In this document: piece after piece, positions 34,893-43,722 of the stretch | Layout of the letters: the number at the start of each line of letters is the position of its first letter | Position numbering within the stretch: the first letter of the stretch is position 1 | DNA from: Rhodobacteraceae bacterium Araon29 | GTDB lineage: Bacteria > Pseudomonadota > Alphaproteobacteria > Rhodobacterales > Rhodobacteraceae | Reading direction: 5' to 3' | Length of the DNA stretch: 64,000 nucleotides | Assembly (NCBI GenBank): GCA_039640505.1 | Contig: CP046865.1 | Coordinates: 1,116,001 to 1,180,000 of the forward strand | Notes under the pieces: generated by a model | The model's input: only the letters and a program-made list of their open reading frames with translations | What the model was told of the DNA's origin: nothing | Database searches by the model: none | Made by a program: the position numbers and the translations under genes

Positions 34893-35925
34893 GACGATGT
34901 CCCTTGTTCAGTTTGCGATTGCGGAAGATCCACCCAACCGCCTTGATAAAGCGCTTTTTCGCGATGCGCCAGAGCAAGAGGACCTGTCACGCACCCGTTT
35001 GGGTAAACTTATCGAAGAGGGCGCGGTGCGTGTGGATGGCAAAATTGCAACCAGCCCAAAGACAAAAGTTGCGGCCGGCGCCATGATTGAGATCACTTTG
35101 AAAGAGGCAAGACAAATCGCCACCGAGGCGGAAAACATTCCTCTTGAGGTGGTTTATGAAGACCCACATTTAATCGTGGTCAACAAACCGGCGGGCATGG
35201 TGGTGCATCCTGCACCGGGAACGCCCAGCGGGACTTTGGTCAATGCGCTGCTGCATCATTGCGCGGCATCACTTTCGGGAATTGGCGGCGAACGGCGGCC
35301 GGGGATTGTCCACCGGATCGACAAGGACACAAGTGGGCTTTTGGTGGTGGCCAAAACCGATAAAGCGCATCATCATTTGGCTGACCAGTTTGCCGCCCAC
35401 AGCGTCGAGCGGCTCTATCAGGCGCTCTGTTTTGGGGTGCCAGAGGCCAGTGATCCACGGTTGCGCGGGGTCCGCGGCGTGAACTTTGAGCCGGGCAATA
35501 TTATGAAAATCACCACCCAACTTGCGCGGCACAAAACAGACCGTCAGCGTCAGGCAGTGCTGTTTGAAGGCGGCCGCCATGCGGTTACGCGGGTGCGGAT
35601 AGCGCAGCGATTTGGAGCGCCAGCAGCTGCCGCGTTGATTGAGTGCTGGCTTGAAACCGGACGGACCCATCAGATCCGGGTGCATTTGGCCCATACGGGC
35701 CATGGGTTGATTGGTGATCCGGTTTATGGTGGTAAGCGGCGGATTGCCCGCAAAGCGATGGGAGAGCAAGCAAGTGACGCCATTGGCAATTTTTCTCGGC
35801 AAGCGCTGCACGCGAGTGTTTTAGGCTTTGCGCATCCGGTAAGCGATGAAAAACTGCGTTTTGAAGCACCTTTGCCGGATGATTTTTCCAATTTGCTGGG
35901 CGATTTAACGAACACATCTTTGTGA
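34891..35925 (+). CDS. rluD: RluA-family 23S rRNA pseudouridine synthase
   Basis: The 344-residue protein has an N-terminal S4 domain (about 18-75, LGKLIEEGAVRVDGK) and the RluA catalytic domain: LVVNKPAGMVVHPAPG, RPGIVHRIDKDTSGLLVVAK with the catalytic aspartate in HRIDKDT (near 144) and RTHQIRVHLAHTGHGLIGDP. RluD modifies helix 69 of 23S rRNA and is needed for normal ribosomes. The start may be 34891 or 34897 (ATGACGATG). It precedes rpoH, as in related genomes. Confidence 0.88.
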   Translation: MTMSLVQFAIAEDPPNRLDKALFRDAPEQEDLSRTRLGKLIEEGAVRVDGKIATSPKTKVAAGAMIEITLKEARQIATEAENIPLEVVYEDPHLIVVNKPAGMVVHPAPGTPSGTLVNALLHHCAASLSGIGGERRPGIVHRIDKDTSGLLVVAKTDKAHHHLADQFAAHSVERLYQALCFGVPEASDPRLRGVRGVNFEPGNIMKITTQLARHKTDRQRQAVLFEGGRHAVTRVRIAQRFGAPAAAALIECWLETGRTHQIRVHLAHTGHGLIGDPVYGGKRRIARKAMGEQASDAIGNFSRQALHASVLGFAHPVSDEKLRFEAPLPDDFSNLLGDLTNTSL

Positions 35926-35993
35926 AAATGTGCATCAATGGTCATATTTTTGCCCAAAATCGATGTAAATAGCGTAGAAAATTTGAACAGGCC

Positions 35994-36022
35994 TTGAAAC
36001 AGATTTCATCAAATCCTAACTA
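35994..36022 (+). promoter_or_regulatory. Candidate rpoH promoter
   Basis: TTGAAA (35994-35999) and TAACTA (36017-36022) are 17 bases apart and lie about 33 bases before the rpoH start. A match to the heat-shock promoter type is weak, so a housekeeping sigma is more likely. Confidence 0.45.
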
Positions 36023-36054
36023 AATGTTAACAGGATGAACATTAAGGGAGCAAC

Positions 36055-36954
36055 ATGAGCAACTACGCAAATCTTCCAGCCCCAACCCCCGAAGGTGGTC
36101 TAAGCCGATACTTGCAGGATATCCGCAAATTTCCGATGCTTGAGCCCGAAGAGGAATATATGCTGGCCAAACGCTGGGTCGAAGAGCAGGACACCGAGGC
36201 GGCACATAAAATGGTCACTTCGCATCTAAGATTGGCGGCAAAGATTGCTATGGGTTATCGCGGATACGGACTGCCGCAGGCCGAGGTTATCTCAGAGGCC
36301 AATGTCGGCTTGATGCAGGCGGTCAAACGCTTCGATCCTGAAAAAGGGTTTCGACTGGCAACCTATGCGATGTGGTGGATACGTGCTAGCATTCAAGAGT
36401 ATATCCTGCGCAGCTGGTCGCTCGTTAAAATGGGTACGACCAGCGCCCAGAAAAAACTATTCTTCAATTTGCGCAAGGCTAAATCCCGGATCGGCGCCTT
36501 GGACGAAGGGGATATGCATCCTGATAATGTGGCGAAAATTGCCACAGATTTGGGCGTGACCGAAGCTGAGGTTATTAGTATGAACCGCCGGCTTTCTGGC
36601 GGCGATGCTTCGCTCAATGCGATGGTCGGATCAGCCGATGGCGACAGCTCAATGGAGTGGCAAGATTGGCTTGAAGACGAAGATGCGGATCAGGCGGCAG
36701 ACTATGAGGCCAAGGATGAATTGGACACACGCCGCGCGCTTCTGGCAGAAGCGATGGAAGTCTTAAACGAGCGTGAACAAGATATTTTGGCCAAGCGCCG
36801 GTTGGCGGAAAAAGTCATTACGCTAGAAGAACTCAGCGAGCATTACAATGTAAGCCGCGAGCGTATTCGGCAAATTGAAGTACGTTCTTTTGAAAAGCTG
36901 CAGCTTAAAATGCGCGAACTTGCGCTTGAAAAAGGTCTTGTTGCGACAGCCTAG
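36055..36954 (+). CDS. rpoH: RNA polymerase heat-shock sigma factor
   Basis: The 299-residue protein is sigma-32: residues about 50-120 carry region 2 (HLRLAAKIAMGYRGYGLPQA, GLMQAVKRFDPEKGFRLATY, AMWWIRASIQEYILRSWSLV), with the RpoH-specific QKKLFFNLRKAK box near 130, and region 4 ends ELSEHYNVSRERIRQIEVRS. It directs transcription of chaperones and proteases. Alphaproteobacteria often have two rpoH genes; only one is in this window. ATG is preceded by GGGAGCAAC. Confidence 0.96.
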   Translation: MSNYANLPAPTPEGGLSRYLQDIRKFPMLEPEEEYMLAKRWVEEQDTEAAHKMVTSHLRLAAKIAMGYRGYGLPQAEVISEANVGLMQAVKRFDPEKGFRLATYAMWWIRASIQEYILRSWSLVKMGTTSAQKKLFFNLRKAKSRIGALDEGDMHPDNVAKIATDLGVTEAEVISMNRRLSGGDASLNAMVGSADGDSSMEWQDWLEDEDADQAADYEAKDELDTRRALLAEAMEVLNEREQDILAKRRLAEKVITLEELSEHYNVSRERIRQIEVRSFEKLQLKMRELALEKGLVATA

Positions 36955-36975
36955 GGCTTTCCACTTTTACTTTAA

Positions 36976-37008
36976 ACCCCTATCCTAACCAAAAGCTGGG
37001 ATAGGGGT
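36976..37008 (+). terminator. Hairpin after rpoH (no U-tract)
   Basis: ACCCCTATCC (36976-36985) pairs perfectly with GGATAGGGGT (36999-37008). It is followed by AATCT rather than a run of T, and it ends 6 bases before the next start codon, so it may act as a processing or attenuation structure more than as a terminator. Confidence 0.65.
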
Positions 37009-37013
37009 AATCT

Positions 37014-37991
37014 ATGCAAAAAGTTATGCGTTGGGGTGTTGTCGGGGCATCGAAATTTGCCCGAACGCAAATGGTTCCGGCGATGATGCTGGCGCAAAAT
37101 ACCCAGTTTTGCGCTTTGGCCACATCAAATCCAGAGAAAGCAGCGCCTTTTCAGGCTATGGAGCCTAATTTAAAGATCTATACTGATTATGATGCGCTGC
37201 TGGCTGATCCTGAAATAGACGCGCTCTATCTTCCGCTGCCCAATCATTTGCATGTTCAATGGTGCAAAAAAGGGCTTGATGCAGGCAAGCATGTTTTGTG
37301 TGAAAAACCGATTGCAATGCGGGCCGAAGAAATTGATGATCTAATCGCTATGCGCGACAGTTCGGGGCTTTTATTGGCCGAAGCCTATATGATCGTGCAT
37401 CATCCCCAGTGGCACTATGCGAGAGAGCTTTATCAAAGCGGCGCAATCGGCGAGTTGGTTCAGGTGGATGGTGTTTTTTCCTATAACAACAGCGCAGATC
37501 CCAACAATATCCGAAACCGGCCAGAAACCGGCGGTGGCAGTCTGCCCGATATCGGTGTGTATACCATGGGCGCGGCGCGTTTTGTGACCGATGAAGAACC
37601 GGTTGAAATCGTAGATGCCAATATCACTTGGCAAAATGATGTGGATGTCTGGGCGGCGATCAACGCCAAGTTTCCATCGTTTCACTTCAATGCCACCACA
37701 TCAATGCGCATGGCGCCGCGCCAAGAGATGAATTTTCATGGCACTAAGGGTTTGATCCGCCTAACTGCCCCTTTCAATCCCTCGGTTTTTTCACAAGCTG
37801 AGGTCGAATTGCATTCTGCCGATATGGTGGTGTCAACCAAGCGCTATCCAGCGGAAAATCACTATGTGAACCAACTTCAGGCCTTTCGCGCATCAGCTTT
37901 AGAGGGCACGCCCTATGGCTGCACATTAGAATTTTCCCAAGGCACCCAGAGAATGATAGATATGGCGCTTAAAAAAGCGCGCGGTGATTAG
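37014..37991 (+). CDS. Gfo/Idh/MocA-family oxidoreductase
   Basis: The 325-residue protein has the NAD(P)-binding GVVGASKFARTQMVPAMMLA motif (near 7), the conserved CEKPIAM (near 95) with the catalytic lysine, and a C-terminal beta-sheet domain. Such enzymes oxidise or reduce sugars, inositols and related polyols. The substrate is unknown, and neighbours give no clue. Its stop overlaps the phaZ stop by 4 bases (37988-37991). Confidence 0.9.
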   Translation: MQKVMRWGVVGASKFARTQMVPAMMLAQNTQFCALATSNPEKAAPFQAMEPNLKIYTDYDALLADPEIDALYLPLPNHLHVQWCKKGLDAGKHVLCEKPIAMRAEEIDDLIAMRDSSGLLLAEAYMIVHHPQWHYARELYQSGAIGELVQVDGVFSYNNSADPNNIRNRPETGGGSLPDIGVYTMGAARFVTDEEPVEIVDANITWQNDVDVWAAINAKFPSFHFNATTSMRMAPRQEMNFHGTKGLIRLTAPFNPSVFSQAEVELHSADMVVSTKRYPAENHYVNQLQAFRASALEGTPYGCTLEFSQGTQRMIDMALKKARGD

Positions 37992-39238
37992 TCTTTTGCG
38001 GGTGTTGCGGCGCTATTGGCGTCAATAAATTCCAGCACAAGCGGGCGAATGTTTTCACGCCAGCTTTTTCCGGCAAAGATGCCATAGTGGCCAGCCTCTG
38101 GTTCAACGTGGCTAGCTTTTTTATCCGCTGGAAGCCCTGAGCAAAGATCCAGTGCTGCAATACATTGCCCGGGCGCAGATATGTCATCTTTCGCGCCTTC
38201 GACGGTTTTGATTGCAACCTTGGTTATTTTAGAAAAATCAATTTTCTTTCCGGCTACTGTAAACTTGTTCTGTGCAATTTCGCGCTGCTTGAAAATCCGG
38301 TCTACCGTTGACAGGTAAAATTCTGCGGTCATATCCATCACTGCGAGGTATTCATCATAGAATTTGTTATGTTTGTCGTGCTCCGAGGCCGTGTTTTGGG
38401 CCACGTTCATGATTTGATCTGAAAAGGCTTGGCAGTGCCGGTCACTGTTCATCGACATAAAAGATGCCAGTTGCAACAAACCGGGGTACACTTTGCGTCC
38501 CACACCGGCATATTTAAACCCGACCTGCTGGATTAAGGTATGTTCGAGTTGGCCCATGGTAACGCGCCGGCCAAAATCAGTGACATCTGTGGGCGCCGCA
38601 TCCGGATCAACTGGCCCACCGATCAATGTCAGGCTGCGCGGCTGCGCCTCTGGGTTTTCCTCGGCCAGATAGGCTGTGGCCGCTAATGCCAGCGGCACAG
38701 GTTGGCACACGGCGATAACATGGGTTTCCGGTCCAAGGTGATTTAAATAATCCACCAGATATAGCGTATAATCCTCAATATCGAATTTACCTTTTGAGAC
38801 GGGTATATCGCGCGCATTATGCCAGTCCGTGACAAAGACTTCGCAATCGCCAATCAGGCTTTTGACAGTCGAACGCAATAAAGTTGCGTAATGCCCGGAC
38901 ATCGGCGCGATTAAAAGCACTTGGCGGGCTGCGGGTTTGCGCCCTTGGACGTCAAAATGTATCAAATCGCCGAAAGCGCCGGATACAACGGGCTTGACCT
39001 GTACCAAATGATCCCGACCATCGTCGCAGGTGATACTATCAATTGCCCAATCGGGCTTGGTGATCATCCGCTGAAAGCTACGCTCGGTCACTTGCCCCCA
39101 GGCAGCGGCCCACTGCAGCCAGGGGTTTGGCACTGCGGAAAAGGCTGGATAAGAGGCAAAAGCCTGTGCGGTTGCACCCATCCATTGATTGGTGTTTCGC
39201 ATGGCTTCCATAAAGTCGTAGCTGGCCATATGGCGCAT
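37988..39238 (-). CDS. phaZ: Intracellular poly-3-hydroxyalkanoate depolymerase
   Basis: The 416-residue protein is a PhaZ1-type depolymerase. It lacks a signal peptide, opens MRHMASYDFMEAMRNTNQWM, and carries the cysteine nucleophile in AVCQPVPLALAATAY (near 183), replacing a serine lipase box. A catalytic histidine is in EAGHYGIFAG (near 393). It mobilises stored polymer. The ATG at 39238 has AGGAGA 5 bases upstream. The gene is divergent from phaC, so both promoters share about 100 bases. Confidence 0.93.
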   Translation of the reverse strand: MRHMASYDFMEAMRNTNQWMGATAQAFASYPAFSAVPNPWLQWAAAWGQVTERSFQRMITKPDWAIDSITCDDGRDHLVQVKPVVSGAFGDLIHFDVQGRKPAARQVLLIAPMSGHYATLLRSTVKSLIGDCEVFVTDWHNARDIPVSKGKFDIEDYTLYLVDYLNHLGPETHVIAVCQPVPLALAATAYLAEENPEAQPRSLTLIGGPVDPDAAPTDVTDFGRRVTMGQLEHTLIQQVGFKYAGVGRKVYPGLLQLASFMSMNSDRHCQAFSDQIMNVAQNTASEHDKHNKFYDEYLAVMDMTAEFYLSTVDRIFKQREIAQNKFTVAGKKIDFSKITKVAIKTVEGAKDDISAPGQCIAALDLCSGLPADKKASHVEPEAGHYGIFAGKSWRENIRPLVLEFIDANSAATPAKD

Positions 39239-39282
39239 TTTCGTCTCCTGCCTCGTGCGGCTAATTGAAATAATTCGACGCT

Positions 39283-39320
39283 TTGCGTTTGGGTTTAAAA
39301 ATTGTTATGCTGCACAGCAG
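39283..39320 (+). promoter_or_regulatory. phaC promoter with overlapping PhaR-like box
   Basis: TTGCGT (39283-39288) and TATGCT (39306-39311) are 17 bases apart. CTGCACAGCAG (39310-39320), a CTGC-N3-GCAG dyad, starts within the -10. TGC-rich boxes of this kind are known as PhaR operators in Paracoccus; the identical layout before the phasin gene supports the call. Confidence 0.7.
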
Positions 39321-39344
39321 CGAAGGTATGCGGAAATTTACCAA

Positions 39345-41138
39345 ATGACAACCACAGATCAAGATATTGAAAATCAAACGTCAAAATTAGAGCAAAATCT
39401 TGCAAAACTAGATGAATTAAATCAACGCTTGATTACGGTATTGCAAACCAAAAAAACAACAGATGCGGCTCTTAGTGGGCCTGGTCATGATTTGGCGCTT
39501 AAGACGACAGCAGCCTATTGGCAGGAGGCAATTCAGAATCCAAGCAGACTGATTGAGCATCAAATCGCCTATTGGGGAAAAACGCTTACCCATTTCATCG
39601 AAGCACAAAACGCGATGATGCACAAAGATTTTGATGCAGTAGAGACCAGCGCTCCGCTGGATAAACGATTTTCCAATCCTTTGTGGAATAGTCATCCCTA
39701 TTTTAAATTCATAAAACAGCAGTATTTGCACAATGCCGAAGTAGTGCAAAGTTCGATTGAGTCTATTGACGGTCTTGAGACAACTGAAAAAAGACGACTT
39801 GAGTACTTTTCGAAACAAATTGTCGATATGATGGCGCCAACAAATTTTCTGGCGACCAATCCTGATGCTTTAGAACAGGCGGTGGAAACCCAAGGCCAAT
39901 CCCTCATCGATGGGTTGGAAAACCTAATTGCTGATCTTGAGGACAATGATGGCGAATTGGTTGTGCGCTTGGCAGATGAAAAGGCCTTTGAGCTTGGTGG
40001 GAATATTGCCACCACTCCTGGAAAGGTCGTGTTTCGGAACCATATGCTTGAGCTTATTCAATACAGTCCCAGCACCCAAACCACACATGAGATTCCGTTG
40101 GTAATTTTTCCACCGTGGATTAACAAATTTTACATTTTGGATCTGACAGCGCAAAACAGTTTAATTAAATGGCTGGTTGCGCAGGGCCTCACTGTTTTTA
40201 TCGTGTCCTGGATCAACCCGGACGCCAGTTATAAAGAGGTCTCGCTTGAAGATTACATAGAACATGGCTATCTGCAGGCACTGCAAACGGTACGGTCCGA
40301 AACCGGGCAAGATAAGGTAAATGCAGTAGGCTACTGTATTGGTGGAACGACCTTGGCCCTGACCTTGGCTTTGTTAAAGCAGCGCGGTGAGGAATTAATC
40401 AATAGTGCAACCTTCTTCACCACACTGACAGATTTTTCAAATCAAGGTGAGTTTTTACCCTTTCTTCAGAATGATTTCATTGACGGGATCGAACAGGAAG
40501 TGGGCACAAAAGGCATCCTTGAAAGTTACATCATGGCACGCACTTTTAGCTTTTTGCGGTCGAATGATTTGATTTATTCACCTGCGATCAAAAGCTATAT
40601 GATGGGCAAAGCCCCCCCCGCTTTTGATCTTTTGTATTGGAATGGAGACGGTGCAAATCTGCCCGGAAAGATGGCCGTGCAATACCTGCGCGGACTGTGC
40701 CAGCGCAATGAATTTGCGGAAGGAGGGTTTGAGCTTTTTGGCGAAAAGTTACATTTGCGGAATGTTGATGTGCCGCTGTGCGCGGTTGCGTGCGAAACTG
40801 ATCATATTGCCAATTGGAAAGACAGTTACCGCGGGGTGGCACAAATGGGCAGCCGATCCAAAACCTTTATACTGGCAGAATCAGGTCATATTGCGGGTAT
40901 CATTAACCCCCCAGGCAAAAATAAATATGGGTTTTTTCTAAATTCTGACCCGAAAAAAACGCCGGAAAAATGGCACTCAAATGCAAAATACCATGCTGGT
41001 AGCTGGTGGAATGAGTGGGCAAGCTGGTTAAAGAAACGTTCTGGAAAACAAAGGGATGCACTTGTGCCGGGCAGCGACAGTTTGCCAGTCATTTGTGACG
41101 CACCGGGGCTCTATGTCACTCAGAAAGCCAAAGTTTAA
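39345..41138 (+). CDS. phaC: Class I poly(3-hydroxyalkanoate) synthase
   Basis: The 597-residue protein has the synthase lipase-like box GYCIGGTT (cysteine near 330), a catalytic aspartate in CETDHIAN (near 482) and histidine in ESGHIAGI (near 514). It polymerises 3-hydroxyacyl-CoA into storage granules. The N-terminal 90 residues are helical and variable, as in class I enzymes. The ATG at 39345 was chosen over an in-frame 39255, since the PhaR-like box and promoter lie between them. It begins the phaC-phaP-phaR series on the plus strand. Confidence 0.95.
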   Translation: MTTTDQDIENQTSKLEQNLAKLDELNQRLITVLQTKKTTDAALSGPGHDLALKTTAAYWQEAIQNPSRLIEHQIAYWGKTLTHFIEAQNAMMHKDFDAVETSAPLDKRFSNPLWNSHPYFKFIKQQYLHNAEVVQSSIESIDGLETTEKRRLEYFSKQIVDMMAPTNFLATNPDALEQAVETQGQSLIDGLENLIADLEDNDGELVVRLADEKAFELGGNIATTPGKVVFRNHMLELIQYSPSTQTTHEIPLVIFPPWINKFYILDLTAQNSLIKWLVAQGLTVFIVSWINPDASYKEVSLEDYIEHGYLQALQTVRSETGQDKVNAVGYCIGGTTLALTLALLKQRGEELINSATFFTTLTDFSNQGEFLPFLQNDFIDGIEQEVGTKGILESYIMARTFSFLRSNDLIYSPAIKSYMMGKAPPAFDLLYWNGDGANLPGKMAVQYLRGLCQRNEFAEGGFELFGEKLHLRNVDVPLCAVACETDHIANWKDSYRGVAQMGSRSKTFILAESGHIAGIINPPGKNKYGFFLNSDPKKTPEKWHSNAKYHAGSWWNEWASWLKKRSGKQRDALVPGSDSLPVICDAPGLYVTQKAKV

Positions 41139-41151
41139 GCCATTTTTTTTG

Positions 41152-41200
41152 CCGCACTGCAGAAAAAATACTTGAAATGCTGCACTGCAGCATGTATATC
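41152..41200 (+). promoter_or_regulatory. phaP promoter with two PhaR-like boxes
   Basis: TTGAAA (41172-41177) and TATATC (41195-41200) are 17 bases apart, and CTGCACTGCAG (41180-41190) fills the spacer exactly. A second, imperfect box, CCGCACTGCAG, is at 41152-41162. A repressor bound here would block RNA polymerase, matching polymer-released repression by PhaR. Confidence 0.78.
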
Positions 41201-41253
41201 GGATTTATAAATATATTCAGAAATAACTTCTGAGAGTTTAAAGGATCAAAACA

Positions 41254-41700
41254 ATGGCGACGATGGCACCTGATATGACAACTTTCTTTAAAGATATTAT
41301 CGATTCATTCCCTGTAGATACAAAATTCTACCAAGATGCTTTTGATAATTCGGCCGAAATGAATGAAAAAATGACTAAAGTTGCTTTGCAAGCTGCCCAG
41401 CAAAGCGCGGATATTTCAAGCAAATGGACAAAAGATACATTGGGAAAAATCTCAACGATCTCTGCAGTGAAAACCGATCCAGCAGACTACGCAAAAGCGC
41501 TTACTGATTTTGCATCTGCTCAAGCTGAAGTTGCTGCTGAAAACATCGCCGCTTTTGCAGAAGTCGCAAAAAAGGCACAAATGGAAACCGTTGAACTGGT
41601 GATGGCAGCCGGCAAAGAGGCCACTCAGGAAGCAACAGATGTCGTCAAAAAGGCAACCAAAGAGGTCAACGCAGTGGCTAAAAAAGCAGCTGCCAAGTAA
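41254..41700 (+). CDS. phaP: Phasin (PHA granule-associated protein)
   Basis: The 148-residue protein is a typical phasin: no signal peptide, high alanine and lysine content, and long amphipathic helices (about 30-145) that coat granules (MTKVALQAAQQSADISSKWT, LTDFASAQAEVAAENIAAFA). The C-terminal lysine-alanine repeat (VKKATKEVNAVAKKAAAK) may bind DNA or granules. It has its own promoter with PhaR-like boxes, and a terminator 37 bases after the stop, so it is probably a separate, strongly expressed unit. Confidence 0.93.
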   Translation: MATMAPDMTTFFKDIIDSFPVDTKFYQDAFDNSAEMNEKMTKVALQAAQQSADISSKWTKDTLGKISTISAVKTDPADYAKALTDFASAQAEVAAENIAAFAEVAKKAQMETVELVMAAGKEATQEATDVVKKATKEVNAVAKKAAAK

Positions 41701-41736
41701 TTTCCCCTCGTTTTCTCCTCCCAAGAAAACTGTGGT

Positions 41737-41763
41737 GGGTGAGCAATAGCTCACCCTTTCTTT
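41737..41763 (+). terminator. Rho-independent terminator after phaP
   Basis: GGGTGAGC (41737-41744) and GCTCACCC (41749-41756) form a perfect 8-bp stem with an AATA loop, followed by TTTCTTTTTTT. It limits read-through from phaP into phaR. Confidence 0.93.
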
Positions 41764-41817
41764 TTTTGCTGCAAGCGCGTAGAGTTTGCCGCAGCGCTGC
41801 ATTTTTCGGAGGTCACC

Positions 41818-42381
41818 GTGTCGACGACAGATAAACCACTCTTGATAAAACGATATGCAAGTCGACGCTTGTACAACACAGAAACCAGTGACTATGTCAC
41901 GCTTGAAGATATCGCAGGCTTTATTCGGGACGGTCGTGAGGTTCAGATTATTGACCTAAAATCTGGTGATGATCTGACGAGACAATTTTTACTGCAAATC
42001 ATTGCAGATCACGAAAGCCGCGGTGAAAATGTACTGCCTGTCAATGTGCTGACCGATTTGGTGCGCAGCTACACCACCCAAGCTACAAGTATCGTGCCAC
42101 AGTTTTTGGCGATGTCTTTTGATATGATGCGTGATGGGCAATCGAAAATGCTTGAAAACATGGGGGCCATGAGCCCGCTCGCTGGGATGCCCGGTTTTGA
42201 GGCTATGCAGGCTCAGCAAGAAGCGTTTCTAAAGGCTATGACCGGAGGATTTCCCCCACGGTCTGACGAAAAACCCAAACCAGAAGCATCTGAGGATAAA
42301 CCCGCTGACAGCGGTGATTTGCAAACAATTAAATCGCAATTGGCAGATCTTCAGGCACAGTTGGAAAAGTTAAGCCGGTAG
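41818..42381 (+). CDS. phaR: PHA synthesis repressor
   Basis: The 187-residue protein has the PHB/PHA accumulation regulator domain at the N-terminus (IKRYASRRLYNTETSDYVTL, IAGFIRDGREVQIIDLKSGD), which binds DNA, then a second conserved part (VPQFLAMSFDMMRDGQSKML) that binds polymer. A polar linker and a C-terminal helix (LQTIKSQLADLQAQLEKL) suit multimerisation. The start is GTG at 41818 with CGGAGG 6 bases upstream. It probably represses phaP, phaC and itself until polymer titrates it away. A half-matching CTGC site lies in its upstream region. Confidence 0.93.
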   Translation: MSTTDKPLLIKRYASRRLYNTETSDYVTLEDIAGFIRDGREVQIIDLKSGDDLTRQFLLQIIADHESRGENVLPVNVLTDLVRSYTTQATSIVPQFLAMSFDMMRDGQSKMLENMGAMSPLAGMPGFEAMQAQQEAFLKAMTGGFPPRSDEKPKPEASEDKPADSGDLQTIKSQLADLQAQLEKLSR

Positions 42382-42400
42382 AATTGTTATAGATGGTTGC

Positions 42401-42429
42401 TTGGGGCCTTAAATTGGTTAAAGCCCCAA
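42401..42429. terminator. Hairpin between phaR and the convergent FAD gene
   Basis: TTGGGGC (42401-42407) and GCCCCAA (42423-42429) form a 7-bp stem. It lacks a clear U-tract and overlaps the stop of the minus-strand oxidoreductase, so it is a weaker, shared terminator candidate. Confidence 0.5.
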
Positions 42430-43722
42430 ACGGTCGCGCATTGCATACCAACTCATTGCCAAAACCAGCAAAGGGGTGCGTAAACGGCTTCCCCCGGGAA
42501 ACGGCATTGCCGGTACCTTTGACATGGTTTCAAATCCACTCGCAGCACCATTAATTGCCAGTGCCATCATTTTACCTGCATGGGTTGCCGTGCCCACCCC
42601 ATGACCAGAATAACCAGACGCGCTTAGGATATTGGGTTCCAACCTAGTCAGATAGGGCATGCGCCGCACGGTTATTCCCAAAGTACCGCCCCACGCATAG
42701 TCAATTTTGACATCTGCAAGATGCGGAAAAATCTCTGTCATCGGTTTGCGCACTGTTTCAGCAATGTTCTTTGGAAAATGATAACTATAATTTTCTCCCC
42801 CCCCAAAGAGTAGGCGGCCATCGTGTGATAGGCGAAAATAATTCACCACAAACTTTGTATCCGCCACCGCGACATCTTTGGTCAACACCCGCGATGCTTC
42901 GCTTCCCAATGGTTCGGTTGCTGCAATAAAGTTGTTTATGGGCATCACCCGCCGGGCTACTTTTGGCTCAAGCCCGCCTAAGTAGCCATTGCAGGCAATC
43001 ACCACGTGGTGACATCGCAAGACCCCGTTTTCAGCTGTGACAACGGGGTTTGATCCCCGAGCAACTTCTTGAACGCGGGTCTTTTCATAAATTGTAACGC
43101 CCGCCTTGATCGCCGCCTGTGCAAGGCCCAAGGCAAAGCGCAATGGGTGCAGATGCGCAGCCCCATGATCCAATATGCCGCCATAATAACGTGGGGACGG
43201 GCAGAGGTCTTCGGTAGCGCTACGGTCTAATTTATCAATCTGCGTATAGCCATAGCGGCTTTCAAGAAAATCAGCATAGTGGTGCAATTCGTCCATTTGC
43301 TTTCTGGTAAGGCCAATATCTGCAACCCCGGGGCGCAGATAACAGTCAATTTTATGATCCTTGATCAATGATTTGACGGTGTCTTTGGCATCTTCTGCAA
43401 GCTGCCATAGTTTATCGCCAATACTGTCGCCCATCAGCTTCAGCAGATCATCTTGCTCCATCCTTTGGCCGGTTCCAAGCTGACCCCCATTGCGCCCTGA
43501 TGCGCCAAAGCCAACCCTATGTGCATCCAAAAGCGCCACTTTAAAGCCAGCCTCGGCAAGATGCAGCGCGGCAGAAAGACCTGTGAAACCCGCACCGATA
43601 ACACAGACATCAGCGCTGTGTTCGCCGCGCAATTGTTCAAATTCTGGCAAAGGGGTTGCTGTCGCTGCGTACCAGCTATCCGGATAGCACCCCAAGCGGT
43701 CATTGGCGTCTAAAAGGTTCAT
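42418..43722 (-). CDS. FAD-dependent DAO-family oxidoreductase (PuuB-like)
   Basis: The 434-residue protein has an N-terminal FAD site, VCVIGAGFTGLSAALHLAEA (near 38), then RVGFGASGRNGGQLGTGQR. This pattern is the DadA/PuuB/glycine oxidase type, and gamma-glutamylputrescine oxidase is the closest named enzyme I can suggest. Such enzymes oxidise the C-N bond of an amine or amide. The ATG at 43722 overlaps the upstream glutamine synthetase stop (ATGA). It is the last gene of the minus-strand series, and its substrate should be a gamma-glutamyl amine if the Puu analogy holds. Confidence 0.85.
   Translation of the reverse strand: MNLLDANDRLGCYPDSWYAATATPLPEFEQLRGEHSADVCVIGAGFTGLSAALHLAEAGFKVALLDAHRVGFGASGRNGGQLGTGQRMEQDDLLKLMGDSIGDKLWQLAEDAKDTVKSLIKDHKIDCYLRPGVADIGLTRKQMDELHHYADFLESRYGYTQIDKLDRSATEDLCPSPRYYGGILDHGAAHLHPLRFALGLAQAAIKAGVTIYEKTRVQEVARGSNPVVTAENGVLRCHHVVIACNGYLGGLEPKVARRVMPINNFIAATEPLGSEASRVLTKDVAVADTKFVVNYFRLSHDGRLLFGGGENYSYHFPKNIAETVRKPMTEIFPHLADVKIDYAWGGTLGITVRRMPYLTRLEPNILSASGYSGHGVGTATHAGKMMALAINGAASGFETMSKVPAMPFPGGSRLRTPLLVLAMSWYAMRDRLGL

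Noticed and set aside
35269-35811. 180-codon minus-strand frame inside rluD
   Set aside because: It is the complement of the catalytic domain of the pseudouridine synthase and has no protein-like motif.
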